In this document: positions 46,390 to 55,095 of the stretch, piece by piece
How the letters are laid out: every line of letters begins with the position of its first letter
How positions within the stretch are numbered: the stretch's first letter is position 1
Translations under genes and position numbers: made by a program
DNA from: Selenihalanaerobacter shriftii
Lineage (GTDB): Bacteria > Bacillota > Halanaerobiia > Halobacteroidales > Acetohalobiaceae
Length of the DNA stretch: 64,000 bases
Assembly (NCBI RefSeq): GCF_900167185.1
Contig: NZ_FUWM01000014.1
Span: 1-64,000, forward strand
Direction of reading: 5' to 3'
Notes under the pieces: generated by a model
What the model saw: the letters and a program-made list of their open reading frames with translations, nothing else
The model's database searches: none
What the model was told of the DNA's origin: nothing

Positions 46390-47484
46390 ATGCCAAGAAT
46401 AAATAATATACAAGAGATTTTAAGAGAAAATTTAATAAAAACTAGAGAAAAGATAATAATTGTTAGTGCGTTTATAACCAAATATGGATATGAATTTGTA
46501 GAAGAACATTTACCAGATTCAGTTAAGGAAAAAATAATTATTTTTAGAGGAAGATTGGATGATTTTAAAAGAGCTTCCAGCGATTTTGATTTTGAAGCAG
46601 CTATTGAGAATGGTTGGGAAGTGTATGTTAATTTAGATTTGCATTCAAAAATATATATTTTTGATGATGATAGATTGATAGAAGGAAGTTCTAATTTAAC
46701 TAAAGGTGGTTTGGTGCTAAACCAAGAGAGTAATAGCTTAAAAGATTTTGATGATGAAGATAAAGTAGAAGTTGAAAAGATATTAAGTTCTTCTACTAAG
46801 ATTGACGAAGATGATTTAGAAAGTATCCTAGAAATAAAGAATAAGTTTATTAATAATAAAGGAAGAGATTCAATTAAGTTAGAAAAAAAATGGATAGAAA
46901 TCTTTTTCGATAATAGACTTAGAGAAAAGATCGAAATTGATGAAGAACTTATTAGAAGAGAAGAGTTATTTTTAAATAAAAGATCTAAAAGACTTAAACA
47001 ATGCTTAAGAAAATCTTCTCAAGCTCTCCTGATAAGATTACAAGAAGGTATTGATATAGATGCTGAGTATCTAATAGATTTAACTGTTGGACCTGCCAAT
47101 TTTGAAGATTTTTATTTTAATAATTCTAAATATAAGTACTTGCCCCGTATGTACAAAATTGGGAGTAGTGTATTTTTAGAGAATAATGATTATGAATTAT
47201 TAAGTGAATTTATTGCACAGCTAACTTCGAAAGAAAAACAATTACTTTTAGAGAAAATGATTACTGTTTTAGATGAGCTATATCAGCAGGGAATAAGAGT
47301 TGCATTAGATCTTGAGCAGATTTATTATTATGGAACTAGAGATGAAAAAAAGTTAAAGTTTATGGATTTTAAAAAGCTTGATAAGGAGAAGAAAGAATTA
47401 GAAGAAGAATATAAAAAATCTTTAGCTAATATTTTTACTCAGCAGGAAAATATATTAGAGTTTAGTCTAGGAGGGAGCAACTAA
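46390..47484 (+). CDS. phospholipase D-like putative nuclease
   Basis: 364 aa. N-terminal PLD domain with a single HKD motif: H85-S-K87 in LDLHSKIYIFDDD, followed by EGSSNLTKGGL. Single-motif PLD nucleases act as dimers and need no metal. The C-terminal 200 residues are helical and unrecognised. The stop overlaps the next ATG (47484) by one base. Because the adjacent AddB-like protein seems to lack its catalytic residues, this could be the nuclease of the complex (inference). Confidence 0.8.
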   Translation: MPRINNIQEILRENLIKTREKIIIVSAFITKYGYEFVEEHLPDSVKEKIIIFRGRLDDFKRASSDFDFEAAIENGWEVYVNLDLHSKIYIFDDDRLIEGSSNLTKGGLVLNQESNSLKDFDDEDKVEVEKILSSSTKIDEDDLESILEIKNKFINNKGRDSIKLEKKWIEIFFDNRLREKIEIDEELIRREELFLNKRSKRLKQCLRKSSQALLIRLQEGIDIDAEYLIDLTVGPANFEDFYFNNSKYKYLPRMYKIGSSVFLENNDYELLSEFIAQLTSKEKQLLLEKMITVLDELYQQGIRVALDLEQIYYYGTRDEKKLKFMDFKKLDKEKKELEEEYKKSLANIFTQQENILEFSLGGSN

Positions 47485-50400
47485 TGGCAGATAATTTTAT
47501 GAAATTATATGGAGCTCAAGATATAAATGAAAAAGAATTAATAAAAGATTTAACAGAAGAGGCTAGTGGTAATAGAGCTCTTTATTTAACTGCTACAGCT
47601 AATCTGCGTGAACTGCGGAGAGAGCAAGGAGTTGCTGATTCAAATAATTTAGAACTCTATTCCTTTCAAAAATTTAAGGAAGATATAATTGATAGATATG
47701 TGAGAAAAAATGATGAGAATATAATAAAGAATGTAGAGCAAAGGCTTATATTAGAACAGATAATAGTAGAGGAATATCAAGGGGATATTGCTAAGTTAGA
47801 CACTTTCACTTCGATTGTTAATGATCTTTTTGATTTATTTAACTTTATTTTGTTCCATAATCATGAAGTGGTTGAAAAAGAGATATTGCAAAAGATTAAA
47901 GATGAGTATTCAGTTATTGAATTAAGTATTTTTCAACTATTTAATAGATTTTCTACTGTATTAAATGAGAAGATGCTTGCAAGTAATAAGATTACATATC
48001 AAGAAGCAATTAAGTTAGGGATTAGGCGATTTATTAATGAGCAAGGCTTTAAAAAAGTATTTTTAGATGGATTTTTATTCTTTGATGATTTACAGAGATA
48101 TTTAGTTGGGCAGGTAATAGAAGCTCGAGAAGAGGGAAGTATAAAGAATCTTATTTTTGTCAGTAAGTATGATACAAGATCTACAGATTCTATGTTCTTA
48201 GCTCAGAATATAGAGGAGCTTAAGGAAGAGTATGATATAGGAGAAGAAAGCATAGATTATTCACTTGATTATAATTCTAAATATCAAGGAGTTAAAGCAC
48301 TTGTACATCTTAAACGCAATTATTTAAATATTGATCATAGAAGAAAGGATGATTATGAGTATAATTTTGACCAAGAAAATTTAAGGATAAGATCTCCTTT
48401 TATTAGTAGAGGGCAAGAATTTGAATTTGTAGCTAAGCAGATTAGTGAATTACTGAAGAATTCTGATAATGCAGAAGCTTTATTAGAGAGAAGCAATGAA
48501 GATATTGAGGGTGAAGAGAGTCAAGGTGGAATCTGTGTCATCATTGCTAGAGATAGGGAAAAATATGAAAGTAAGTTAGCCAGGTTTTTTAAAGAGTATG
48601 GTTTATTTAAATTTCCAGAAGAGAAGATAGAAGAGATAGTAAAGGAGTTTGAATTGGATAATGATATATTAGAATTACAGAATAAGAAGTATTTTTCTCG
48701 TAAGGAATTTTTAAATGATGAAGATATTGACCTTCCAATTGCTAGCAAATATAAGTTGTTTAAGGAGTTAAAAGGAATAGAGGTTAATTTAAGCAAACGG
48801 CCAATTGCTTCTTATCCAATTGGGCAATTTATTTTTAAAATTTATGATATTATTAAGGATGGACTTAATATAGATGACTTCAAAGTGATCTTAAATTCTA
48901 ACTGGATTTCTAAAGAGTGTAGTGAGTATATTAAAGATTTTCAGGCGATAGAAGTTTTTTTTGAAAGGTTAGAAGATGAAGAGGTAGAAAAATGGATTAC
49001 TCAAATAGATTATCTATTAGAAATCTATGGACAGGTTAGAGATGATGAGCTATATAGGTGGCATCCACTACGTAGTGTTGAAATCGATGCCTTAAGCTTT
49101 TTAAGAGAGGTATTGGGATATATACAGAGCTTGATTAATAAATTAGATTCGGATTCAGCTTCTTTTAAGGAACATATAGGGTTGATGCGTGAGAATTTAG
49201 TAAATTATGATGAACATCTACAAGACTTAATTCGAGAAACTAATTATGAAGAAGATGAAGTGGTTATGAAGATTTTTGAAATCATAAGTGATATGGATTA
49301 TGATAGTACAGTTGATGGGGTTTCTACTATTCAATTTGCCGATCATATTCGTGGTATGATTAAAGATTGGCAAAGAGATCGAGATAGTGAGGAGCCAGAT
49401 ATTGGTGAAGTGGCAATAGTTAATTTAGAAAATATGCGTCACTATAAACATACTTTTTTTGTTGCTTTAGAGTCTGATAAGTATCCTCGTTATTATGATG
49501 AAAAGTTTCCTTTTTCTCCGGAAATAATTAAAATCTTAAAGGATGATTTGAATATAACCCCTGTTAATCATCGAGGGATAAAAGAACATTTTAAATTAGA
49601 GAAATATTTATTTAAGAATGTAATAGATTTTACCGATGAGCAGTTAGATATGACTTATGTTAAGCGGGAAGGCTCTGATGAAAAATTGCCTTCTATATAC
49701 TTAGAAGACTTAGCTTCAATGTTTGGTAAGGAGATAGATGACTTAGAATATGAGTTAGATGAAGATAATAAGGATAAGTTAGAAGAGTCTGAGGAGTCTA
49801 TAATTGAAATTGCTTCTGAGGAAGAAGAGGAAGTAAGTATTTCTAAAGATGAATATACCACTTTAGAATTAGCTATCTTTGATAAGTTATGTCCAAAGAT
49901 GTATTATCATCTTTTTGCTAATCCTGAGGCTGAACTGTTAAGTTTCAAAAATAGATTTCAGTTAAGATTTTATGTGGAAGCTATTCTTTATAATAAAGCG
50001 GTTAATAAGTTAGTTGAGTATTCGGAAATTAATAATAAATCTTATTCAATCCATGATGATGAAGTCTATTTTGTGTTCAAAGGTATAGTTGATAAGTATA
50101 AAGATGATGTATTCCATAAATTCAACTTCTTGACCAATTTTGAGGAGAAGGATATTAGGTTAAATATCTTAAAGAAGTTTAGTCAATATTTAGAGCACTT
50201 ATTAAATTCAATAGAAGGAATTAGAGAAATATCTTATAGATTCAATAATTTTACTTTTAAAAAAGCAAATGGAGATTTTATTGAATTAGATAATGGGGTT
50301 AGGGTTAGAAGTAAGATTGATTTTAAGGTTGTTTCTATAGATAATCGTTCTTACCCGTTGCAGTTTGCTAATTATTACTATCTTTATTTTTTAGTTTTAA

Positions 50401-50654
50401 GAACCGATAGAGATGAAGATCAAGATTTGATAAAACAGCTTATGTATAATCTTAAGTGGTGGGATCAACACTTATATAAAAAAGAGAAACGAGAAGAGAG
50501 GAAAGAAAAGGTTGCTGAAATTGTGGATGAGATTGAAAGAAACTCAGCAACTGAAATAGAGGCTAACAATAGTGAATTTTGTAAGTATTGTCTCATAAGT
50601 GATATCTGTAAAGAAGATCATTTATTTAAGGAGGATTCCGATGGAGCTCACTGA
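47484..50654 (+). CDS. AddB-like protein with degenerate nuclease site
   Basis: 1056 aa. AddB-type fold indicated by C803 (LCPKMYYH) and C1033-x2-C1036-x5-C1042, the 4Fe-4S pattern also seen in addB at 15442. Where the nuclease should read GRIDRI ... DYK, this protein has VRSKIDFKVV then SYPLQFANYYYL: the (D/E)xK is not evident. No Walker A at the N-terminus. The iron-sulfur staple seems kept and the catalysis lost. It overlaps the UvrD gene by 14 bases. Distinct from the housekeeping copy. Confidence 0.8.
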   Translation: MADNFMKLYGAQDINEKELIKDLTEEASGNRALYLTATANLRELRREQGVADSNNLELYSFQKFKEDIIDRYVRKNDENIIKNVEQRLILEQIIVEEYQGDIAKLDTFTSIVNDLFDLFNFILFHNHEVVEKEILQKIKDEYSVIELSIFQLFNRFSTVLNEKMLASNKITYQEAIKLGIRRFINEQGFKKVFLDGFLFFDDLQRYLVGQVIEAREEGSIKNLIFVSKYDTRSTDSMFLAQNIEELKEEYDIGEESIDYSLDYNSKYQGVKALVHLKRNYLNIDHRRKDDYEYNFDQENLRIRSPFISRGQEFEFVAKQISELLKNSDNAEALLERSNEDIEGEESQGGICVIIARDREKYESKLARFFKEYGLFKFPEEKIEEIVKEFELDNDILELQNKKYFSRKEFLNDEDIDLPIASKYKLFKELKGIEVNLSKRPIASYPIGQFIFKIYDIIKDGLNIDDFKVILNSNWISKECSEYIKDFQAIEVFFERLEDEEVEKWITQIDYLLEIYGQVRDDELYRWHPLRSVEIDALSFLREVLGYIQSLINKLDSDSASFKEHIGLMRENLVNYDEHLQDLIRETNYEEDEVVMKIFEIISDMDYDSTVDGVSTIQFADHIRGMIKDWQRDRDSEEPDIGEVAIVNLENMRHYKHTFFVALESDKYPRYYDEKFPFSPEIIKILKDDLNITPVNHRGIKEHFKLEKYLFKNVIDFTDEQLDMTYVKREGSDEKLPSIYLEDLASMFGKEIDDLEYELDEDNKDKLEESEESIIEIASEEEEEVSISKDEYTTLELAIFDKLCPKMYYHLFANPEAELLSFKNRFQLRFYVEAILYNKAVNKLVEYSEINNKSYSIHDDEVYFVFKGIVDKYKDDVFHKFNFLTNFEEKDIRLNILKKFSQYLEHLLNSIEGIREISYRFNNFTFKKANGDFIELDNGVRVRSKIDFKVVSIDNRSYPLQFANYYYLYFLVLRTDRDEDQDLIKQLMYNLKWWDQHLYKKEKREERKEKVAEIVDEIERNSATEIEANNSEFCKYCLISDICKEDHLFKEDSDGAH

Positions 50655-52824
50655 TTTTAAAGAAGAATTAAAGAAGTTAGAGCCTACCACACAACAAGAA
50701 GAGATCATTAATACTGATTTGTCTCTTTCGGTTGTTGCTGGCGCTGGGTCTGGAAAGACAAAGGTATTAGTAGATAAGATAATAGCAATACTTAATGAGG
50801 AAGATTTAGAATTAAATAATTTTTCTATCATTACTTTTACTAATAAAGCCGCAGTTGAGATGAAAGATAGATTAAGAGATAGGTTATATTTTGAGTGGTT
50901 AAGATGGGAAGTCAATCAAGGAGATCCTACTTTAAAAAAATCGAAGGAGTTTTGGCGGCGTCAGGTTGAGCTATGTGAAATGGTGGATATATCTACGATT
51001 CATAAGTTCTGTGAAGAGATAATTAGGAAATATGGTTTAATTATTAATCAACCAACTAATTTTAAAATTAAATCGATAAGTGATTTTTTGAATAAAAAGA
51101 CCAGGGAGTTAATAACTAGTTATGCCGATAAGGATGAATTAAGTGAAGTAAAGAGTTATAAATTACAAGAATTTATTATCAAATATTATCGGGATAATGA
51201 TAATAAAGGTTTAGAGATAGATAAATCTATAATTGATGAGATTGATTTAAGTAATAAAGAAGGTACGGATTGGGAAATTATTACTAAGGTCTTTTTTAAG
51301 ATATATAATGAGTTAATGGAGGAAGTAAAGCAATATAAGAAAGATAATAATATTTTAACTTCTAATGATCTGATTAAGTATGCAGTCCGTATTTTGGAAG
51401 AAAGTGATTATGCTTTAAATAAATTGGCTAATAAATATAATGCGTTATTTATTGATGAGTTTCAGGATACTAATCGCCACCAGTATAGGTTAGTAGAGAA
51501 GCTGCAAGGAAGAGGTATTGGTATTTTCTTAGTTGGGGATGAAAAGCAGTCAATCTATCGTTTTCGAGGTGCCGATGTAAAGACATTTATAGAAATGAAC
51601 GAGACTAGTGATATTATCGATGAGCAGAAGTATTTGGCTGATAATTTTAGAACTGATGAGCAATTATTAGAAACAATTAATGAAATCTTTAGTCATAAAT
51701 TTAAAGATGATAAAAATAACGAATTGAAGGTTAGTAGTAAAGATGAGTATAAAGCCTTAAATTCAGAGAAGAGTAAAGAAGATAGTAGGGATTATGAATC
51801 ATTTTTGCGAGTTAAGTTTGGGATTGGGTTAAAGAAGGTTATTAAATATTTAAATAAAGTTGATGAGATTAGTTATAATGATATAGCAGTCTTATTTAGG
51901 AGCAATTGGAGGTTGAACGAAGAGGCCAAAAAATTAAAAGAGACAGAGATACCTGTGGAAGTAATCGGTGGTAAAGCATTTTATTCTTCGAAACCTGTTA
52001 TAGATACTTTCAAACTTTTATATCACTTACTTCACGCTAATGGAACTTCTAAAGCTGAATTAAAATATATTGATTTTTATAAATCATATAAGCGTTTTGA
52101 TGTAGGTGTGTTTGATGGTTTCTTAGATGAATTAAAGAAACGTATAAGAGTTTTATCGGTTGATAATTTATTAGAGTTTATTTATAACCAGACTAGAATT
52201 AGAGATTATTATACTGAAGAGAAGCTATTTCAAGAGTTAGCTAATCTAGAAAAATTAAAGGATCTATCGATTAATATAATGGATAAAGATTTCATTCAAC
52301 CAATTGAGTTTTGTAATTATTTAGGATTGATGATAGAGACTGAGCAGGAGGAAGAAGAAGCAGAAGTAGCAGAAAAGTTAAAAAAAGAAAAAGGAGTTGT
52401 CTCCTTAATCTCAATTCATAAATCGAAAGGGTTAGAATATCCAGTAGTAATAGTGCCAAGTATTGATAAACAGCTAAATAGAGATAGTGTTGAGCCTAAG
52501 ATTATATTTGATGAGGAAAATGATGAAAAGAAGATGATTGCATTTAAAGCTAGAGAGCTATATGATGAATGGGACCCACAGTACCTTGCTCAGAATCAAG
52601 ATCCTGACTATGATTCTTTAAATAGGAATGATCAGGAAGAAAGATTAGCAGAAGAGCTTAGAATATTGTATGTAGCCTTAACAAGAGTAGAAAATATGTT
52701 AATTCTCTTAGGTGATGAAAGGCCTACAGGAAGCAAAGGGGAGATCAGTTGGGCTAATTGGTTAAAGAAAGTTAAGATTGATGGGAGAAGCTTGTTGGAT
52801 AAGTATAGATTTGATTTTAGTTAG
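50641..52824 (+). CDS. UvrD/Rep-type SF1 helicase (AddA-like without nuclease)
   Basis: 727 aa from the ATG at 50641, 6-7 bases after AAGGAGG. Walker A GAGSGKT (34-40), DEFQDTNRHQYRL, GDEKQSIYRFRGAD, SIHKSKGLEYPVVIVPS and LYVALTRVENML are all present, so it is an intact helicase. It stops shortly after the last helicase motif and lacks the AddA C-terminal nuclease (compare 1190 aa for AddA at 18336). It is the last gene of the operon. Likely forms a helicase complex with the AddB-like protein. Confidence 0.88.
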   Translation: MELTDFKEELKKLEPTTQQEEIINTDLSLSVVAGAGSGKTKVLVDKIIAILNEEDLELNNFSIITFTNKAAVEMKDRLRDRLYFEWLRWEVNQGDPTLKKSKEFWRRQVELCEMVDISTIHKFCEEIIRKYGLIINQPTNFKIKSISDFLNKKTRELITSYADKDELSEVKSYKLQEFIIKYYRDNDNKGLEIDKSIIDEIDLSNKEGTDWEIITKVFFKIYNELMEEVKQYKKDNNILTSNDLIKYAVRILEESDYALNKLANKYNALFIDEFQDTNRHQYRLVEKLQGRGIGIFLVGDEKQSIYRFRGADVKTFIEMNETSDIIDEQKYLADNFRTDEQLLETINEIFSHKFKDDKNNELKVSSKDEYKALNSEKSKEDSRDYESFLRVKFGIGLKKVIKYLNKVDEISYNDIAVLFRSNWRLNEEAKKLKETEIPVEVIGGKAFYSSKPVIDTFKLLYHLLHANGTSKAELKYIDFYKSYKRFDVGVFDGFLDELKKRIRVLSVDNLLEFIYNQTRIRDYYTEEKLFQELANLEKLKDLSINIMDKDFIQPIEFCNYLGLMIETEQEEEEAEVAEKLKKEKGVVSLISIHKSKGLEYPVVIVPSIDKQLNRDSVEPKIIFDEENDEKKMIAFKARELYDEWDPQYLAQNQDPDYDSLNRNDQEERLAEELRILYVALTRVENMLILLGDERPTGSKGEISWANWLKKVKIDGRSLLDKYRFDFS

Positions 52825-52880
52825 TAATAATTTAGAGATTAATATGAGCTAACAGTATGATTTCTTTGGTGTTTTTGATT

Positions 52881-52909
52881 ATGCTCTCTATACTGAGAGT
52901 ATTTTTTCT
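52881..52909 (+). terminator. terminator closing the defence operon
   Basis: ATGCTCTC pairs with GAGAGTAT (one G-U pair) around TATACT and runs into ATTTTTTCTT. It marks the right end of the operon. The remaining bases up to 53108 are very AT-rich and hold nothing I can name. Confidence 0.8.
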
Positions 52910-53108
52910 TATATAAAGGAAAAAATTGTTTTTATTGAAAGATAAAACTATATAATTAAATTAATAAATAATAAAGTTATACAATTCTGAGACTAAAATA
53001 AATATTAACACAAAAGGTATATTTATATAAGAAGTAATTATGTACATATGTTGAATTGCTATATATTTTAATTTTTCAAATATAAGGTATTAAGAAAGGG
53101 TGTTTATA

Positions 53109-53639
53109 ATGGATGGAATAATCAAATACTTAATAGGTTGGAAAAACAGTCAAAAGGTTTTTGGTAGATTAGAAATGTTGATTAAAACTTATAATTTAGT
53201 AAGTAAAGATGAGCGTTTAAGTAGTTTTAAATTTAGTCCAGGAAAGAGAAGAACTGGAAGAAATCCAATGTATTGTGCTTTTGCTGCTACTTCATTTGCT
53301 GGTGAAGATTACTTTATTTTAAGGTTAGTAAAAAGACAGAGTGATAAATTTTCTATTGGTTTTTGTCCTGATTATGGTAAACAAGATAAAAAAGATGATG
53401 ATATAAAACCATTTAGAGAAAGAAGAAAACAGATAGAACAAGCTATTAAAGAAGTTAAAAAAGAAAATCCTAAAATTTTAAATAAGGTTCCTTTTCCAGA
53501 GACAGATGCTAAAGGAAGAACTCACGCTTATAAAGGTTTTGAAAGAAAGGTTATTAAACCTAAAACTGCTGAAGATTTAGCAGAAGAGTTTATAATTACT
53601 GTGTTAGAATGGCAAGAATTATTTAAAAGGATTATTTAA
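53109..53639 (+). CDS. hypothetical protein
   Basis: 176 aa from the ATG at 53109; AAGAAAGGGTG precedes it, and the in-frame GTG at 53100 lies within that site. Basic and soluble, with FKFSPGKRRTGRNPMYCAF and a central YFILRLVKR strand, ending in a helical LAEEFIITVLEWQELFKR. I do not recognise a family. Position just outside the defence operon suggests accessory DNA. Confidence 0.6.
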   Translation: MDGIIKYLIGWKNSQKVFGRLEMLIKTYNLVSKDERLSSFKFSPGKRRTGRNPMYCAFAATSFAGEDYFILRLVKRQSDKFSIGFCPDYGKQDKKDDDIKPFRERRKQIEQAIKEVKKENPKILNKVPFPETDAKGRTHAYKGFERKVIKPKTAEDLAEEFIITVLEWQELFKRII

Positions 53640-53812
53640 TATTAATAAGTGTTGATTTTCATTTCAATGAATTTAAAGAGGAACCAGATATAGAAGAGTT
53701 AGCTGATATATTAGAATTAATAGAAGGCTTACTACATATATTTGAAGTTAATTGGGATGAAATATTTGAAATTAAAAGTAATAAAAAAGAAAATAATGAA
53801 AGGTTGATACCA

Positions 53813-54586
53813 ATGCGTGAAGAAATCTTATCTGAATTAAAGAAAATAGAAGAACAAGAGCATGTCAAAATTCTCTACGCTGTCGAATCCGGTAGTAGAG
53901 CCTGGGGCTTTCCTTCTAAAGATAGTGATTATGATGTTCGATTCATATATATTCGTCCAGTAGAGTGGTATCTATCAATTGATAAGAAGCGAGATGTATT
54001 AGAATACCCAATTAATAATAAATTAGATATAAGTGGCTGGGATCTTAAAAAGGCTTTATCATTATTCAAAAAATCTAATCCAGCATTTATAGAGTGGCTG
54101 TCTTCACCTATAGTGTATATTGAAGAATATTCAACAATCGATAAGTTAAGAGAGTTAAATAATAAGTATTTTTCAATTAAATCTAGTATATATCATTATT
54201 TAAATATGGCTAGAGGGAATTATAAAGATTATTTACAAAGAGACAAAGTTAAAATAAAGAAATATTTCTATGTTTTAAGACCTATCTTAGCTTGTCAATG
54301 GCTAGAAGCTAATAAGACAGTAGCACCAATGGATTTTGAAGAATTATTAGAAACTCAAATTTCAGATATGGAGTTATATAAGGAAATAAAGAAATTATTA
54401 AAGAGAAAGAGAGTCGGCGAAGAACTTGATATAGAACCGAAGATTAGTATTATTAATAACTTCATTGAAGAAGAAATCACATACTATGAAGAGTATGTAA
54501 GTGGTGTTGAAGATATAGGATCAGTTAGTTATCAAGAATTAAATAATCTATTTAGAAATACGTTAAAGGAAGTATGGGATAATTAA
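53813..54586 (+). CDS. RlaP-like nucleotidyltransferase
   Basis: 257 aa from the ATG at 53813, 7-8 bases after GAAAGG. DNA polymerase beta-type nucleotidyltransferase with the motif ESGSRAWGFPSKDSDYDVRF (G-S and D-x-D metal site), then FIEWLSSPIVY and a helical C-terminus. This matches the COG3541/PF10127 family, named RlaP where linked to RNA ligase. No RNA ligase is seen next to it, so the substrate is open. The frame remains open for about 160 bases upstream without a start codon, possibly a decayed 5' neighbour. Confidence 0.78.
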   Translation: MREEILSELKKIEEQEHVKILYAVESGSRAWGFPSKDSDYDVRFIYIRPVEWYLSIDKKRDVLEYPINNKLDISGWDLKKALSLFKKSNPAFIEWLSSPIVYIEEYSTIDKLRELNNKYFSIKSSIYHYLNMARGNYKDYLQRDKVKIKKYFYVLRPILACQWLEANKTVAPMDFEELLETQISDMELYKEIKKLLKRKRVGEELDIEPKISIINNFIEEEITYYEEYVSGVEDIGSVSYQELNNLFRNTLKEVWDN

Positions 54587-54601
54587 AAAGGAGGAGATTT
54601 C

Positions 54602-54982
54602 ATGGGTTTCTTAGATGGTCTAATGGGAAATGCGTCAGAAATGGATATAGCAGACTTAGAAAAGGAATTAAAAGAGATATTAATCGATGGAGAAAAGATT
54701 GAAAAAGGTTACAAAGTATTAAGAGATTACTTTGTCTTTACAAGTAAGCGTCTATTACTTATTAATAAACAAGGTATGACCGGAAATAAAGTAGAGTACC
54801 ATTCAATACCTTATAAGAGCATTAGACACTTTAGTGTGGAAACAGCTGGGACTTTTGATGCTGATTCAGAATTGAAACTCTGGATAGCTGGGTCCAATAT
54901 GCCGCTTGAAAAGCAATTTAGCAAGAAAGGAGATAGTATTTTGGAAGTTCAGAAGACATTAGCTAATTATTTGTTGGATTAA
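54602..54982 (+). CDS. bacterial PH-domain protein
   Basis: 126 aa, 15 bases after the RlaP-like gene, with AAAGGAGGAG upstream. A single bacterial pleckstrin-homology domain: EKIEKGYKVLRDYFVFTSKRLLL, then a YHSIPYKSIRHFSVETAG strand pair and a terminal helix. The family binds proteins or surfaces rather than lipid headgroups; specific role unknown. Probably co-transcribed with the nucleotidyltransferase. Confidence 0.8.
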   Translation: MGFLDGLMGNASEMDIADLEKELKEILIDGEKIEKGYKVLRDYFVFTSKRLLLINKQGMTGNKVEYHSIPYKSIRHFSVETAGTFDADSELKLWIAGSNMPLEKQFSKKGDSILEVQKTLANYLLD

Positions 54983-55018
54983 AGAAAGTAGATATTATTG
55001 ATTATATTTAGAATCCAA

Positions 55019-55067
55019 GGGGAAGACCAATGAAAAAAGAATATCGTTAAGTACGATTATCTTCCCC
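55019..55067. other. nested inverted repeat between convergent genes
   Basis: GGGGAAGA (55019-55026) pairs with TCTTCCCC (55060-55067). Inside the loop ATCGT and ACGAT form a second small hairpin. No T-run follows on the plus strand. It lies between the convergent PH-domain and DUF815 genes and could be a bidirectional transcription stop or a cruciform. Confidence 0.45.
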
Positions 55068-55095
55068 GATAGCATAGATTAGTAAAGGCTAATAA

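Noticed and set aside
47484-52824. A second housekeeping addBA
   Set aside because: The AddB-like protein lacks an evident nuclease motif, the UvrD protein lacks the nuclease domain, and a complete addBA exists at 15442-21908.
47484-52824. Gabija-like (nuclease plus UvrD) pair
   Set aside because: The partner has AddB Fe-S cysteines, not an OLD/TOPRIM nuclease.
29356-53108. Integrase, att sites or IS elements bounding the island
   Set aside because: No transposase or recombinase gene and no long terminal repeat found at either edge, so mobility is not claimed.
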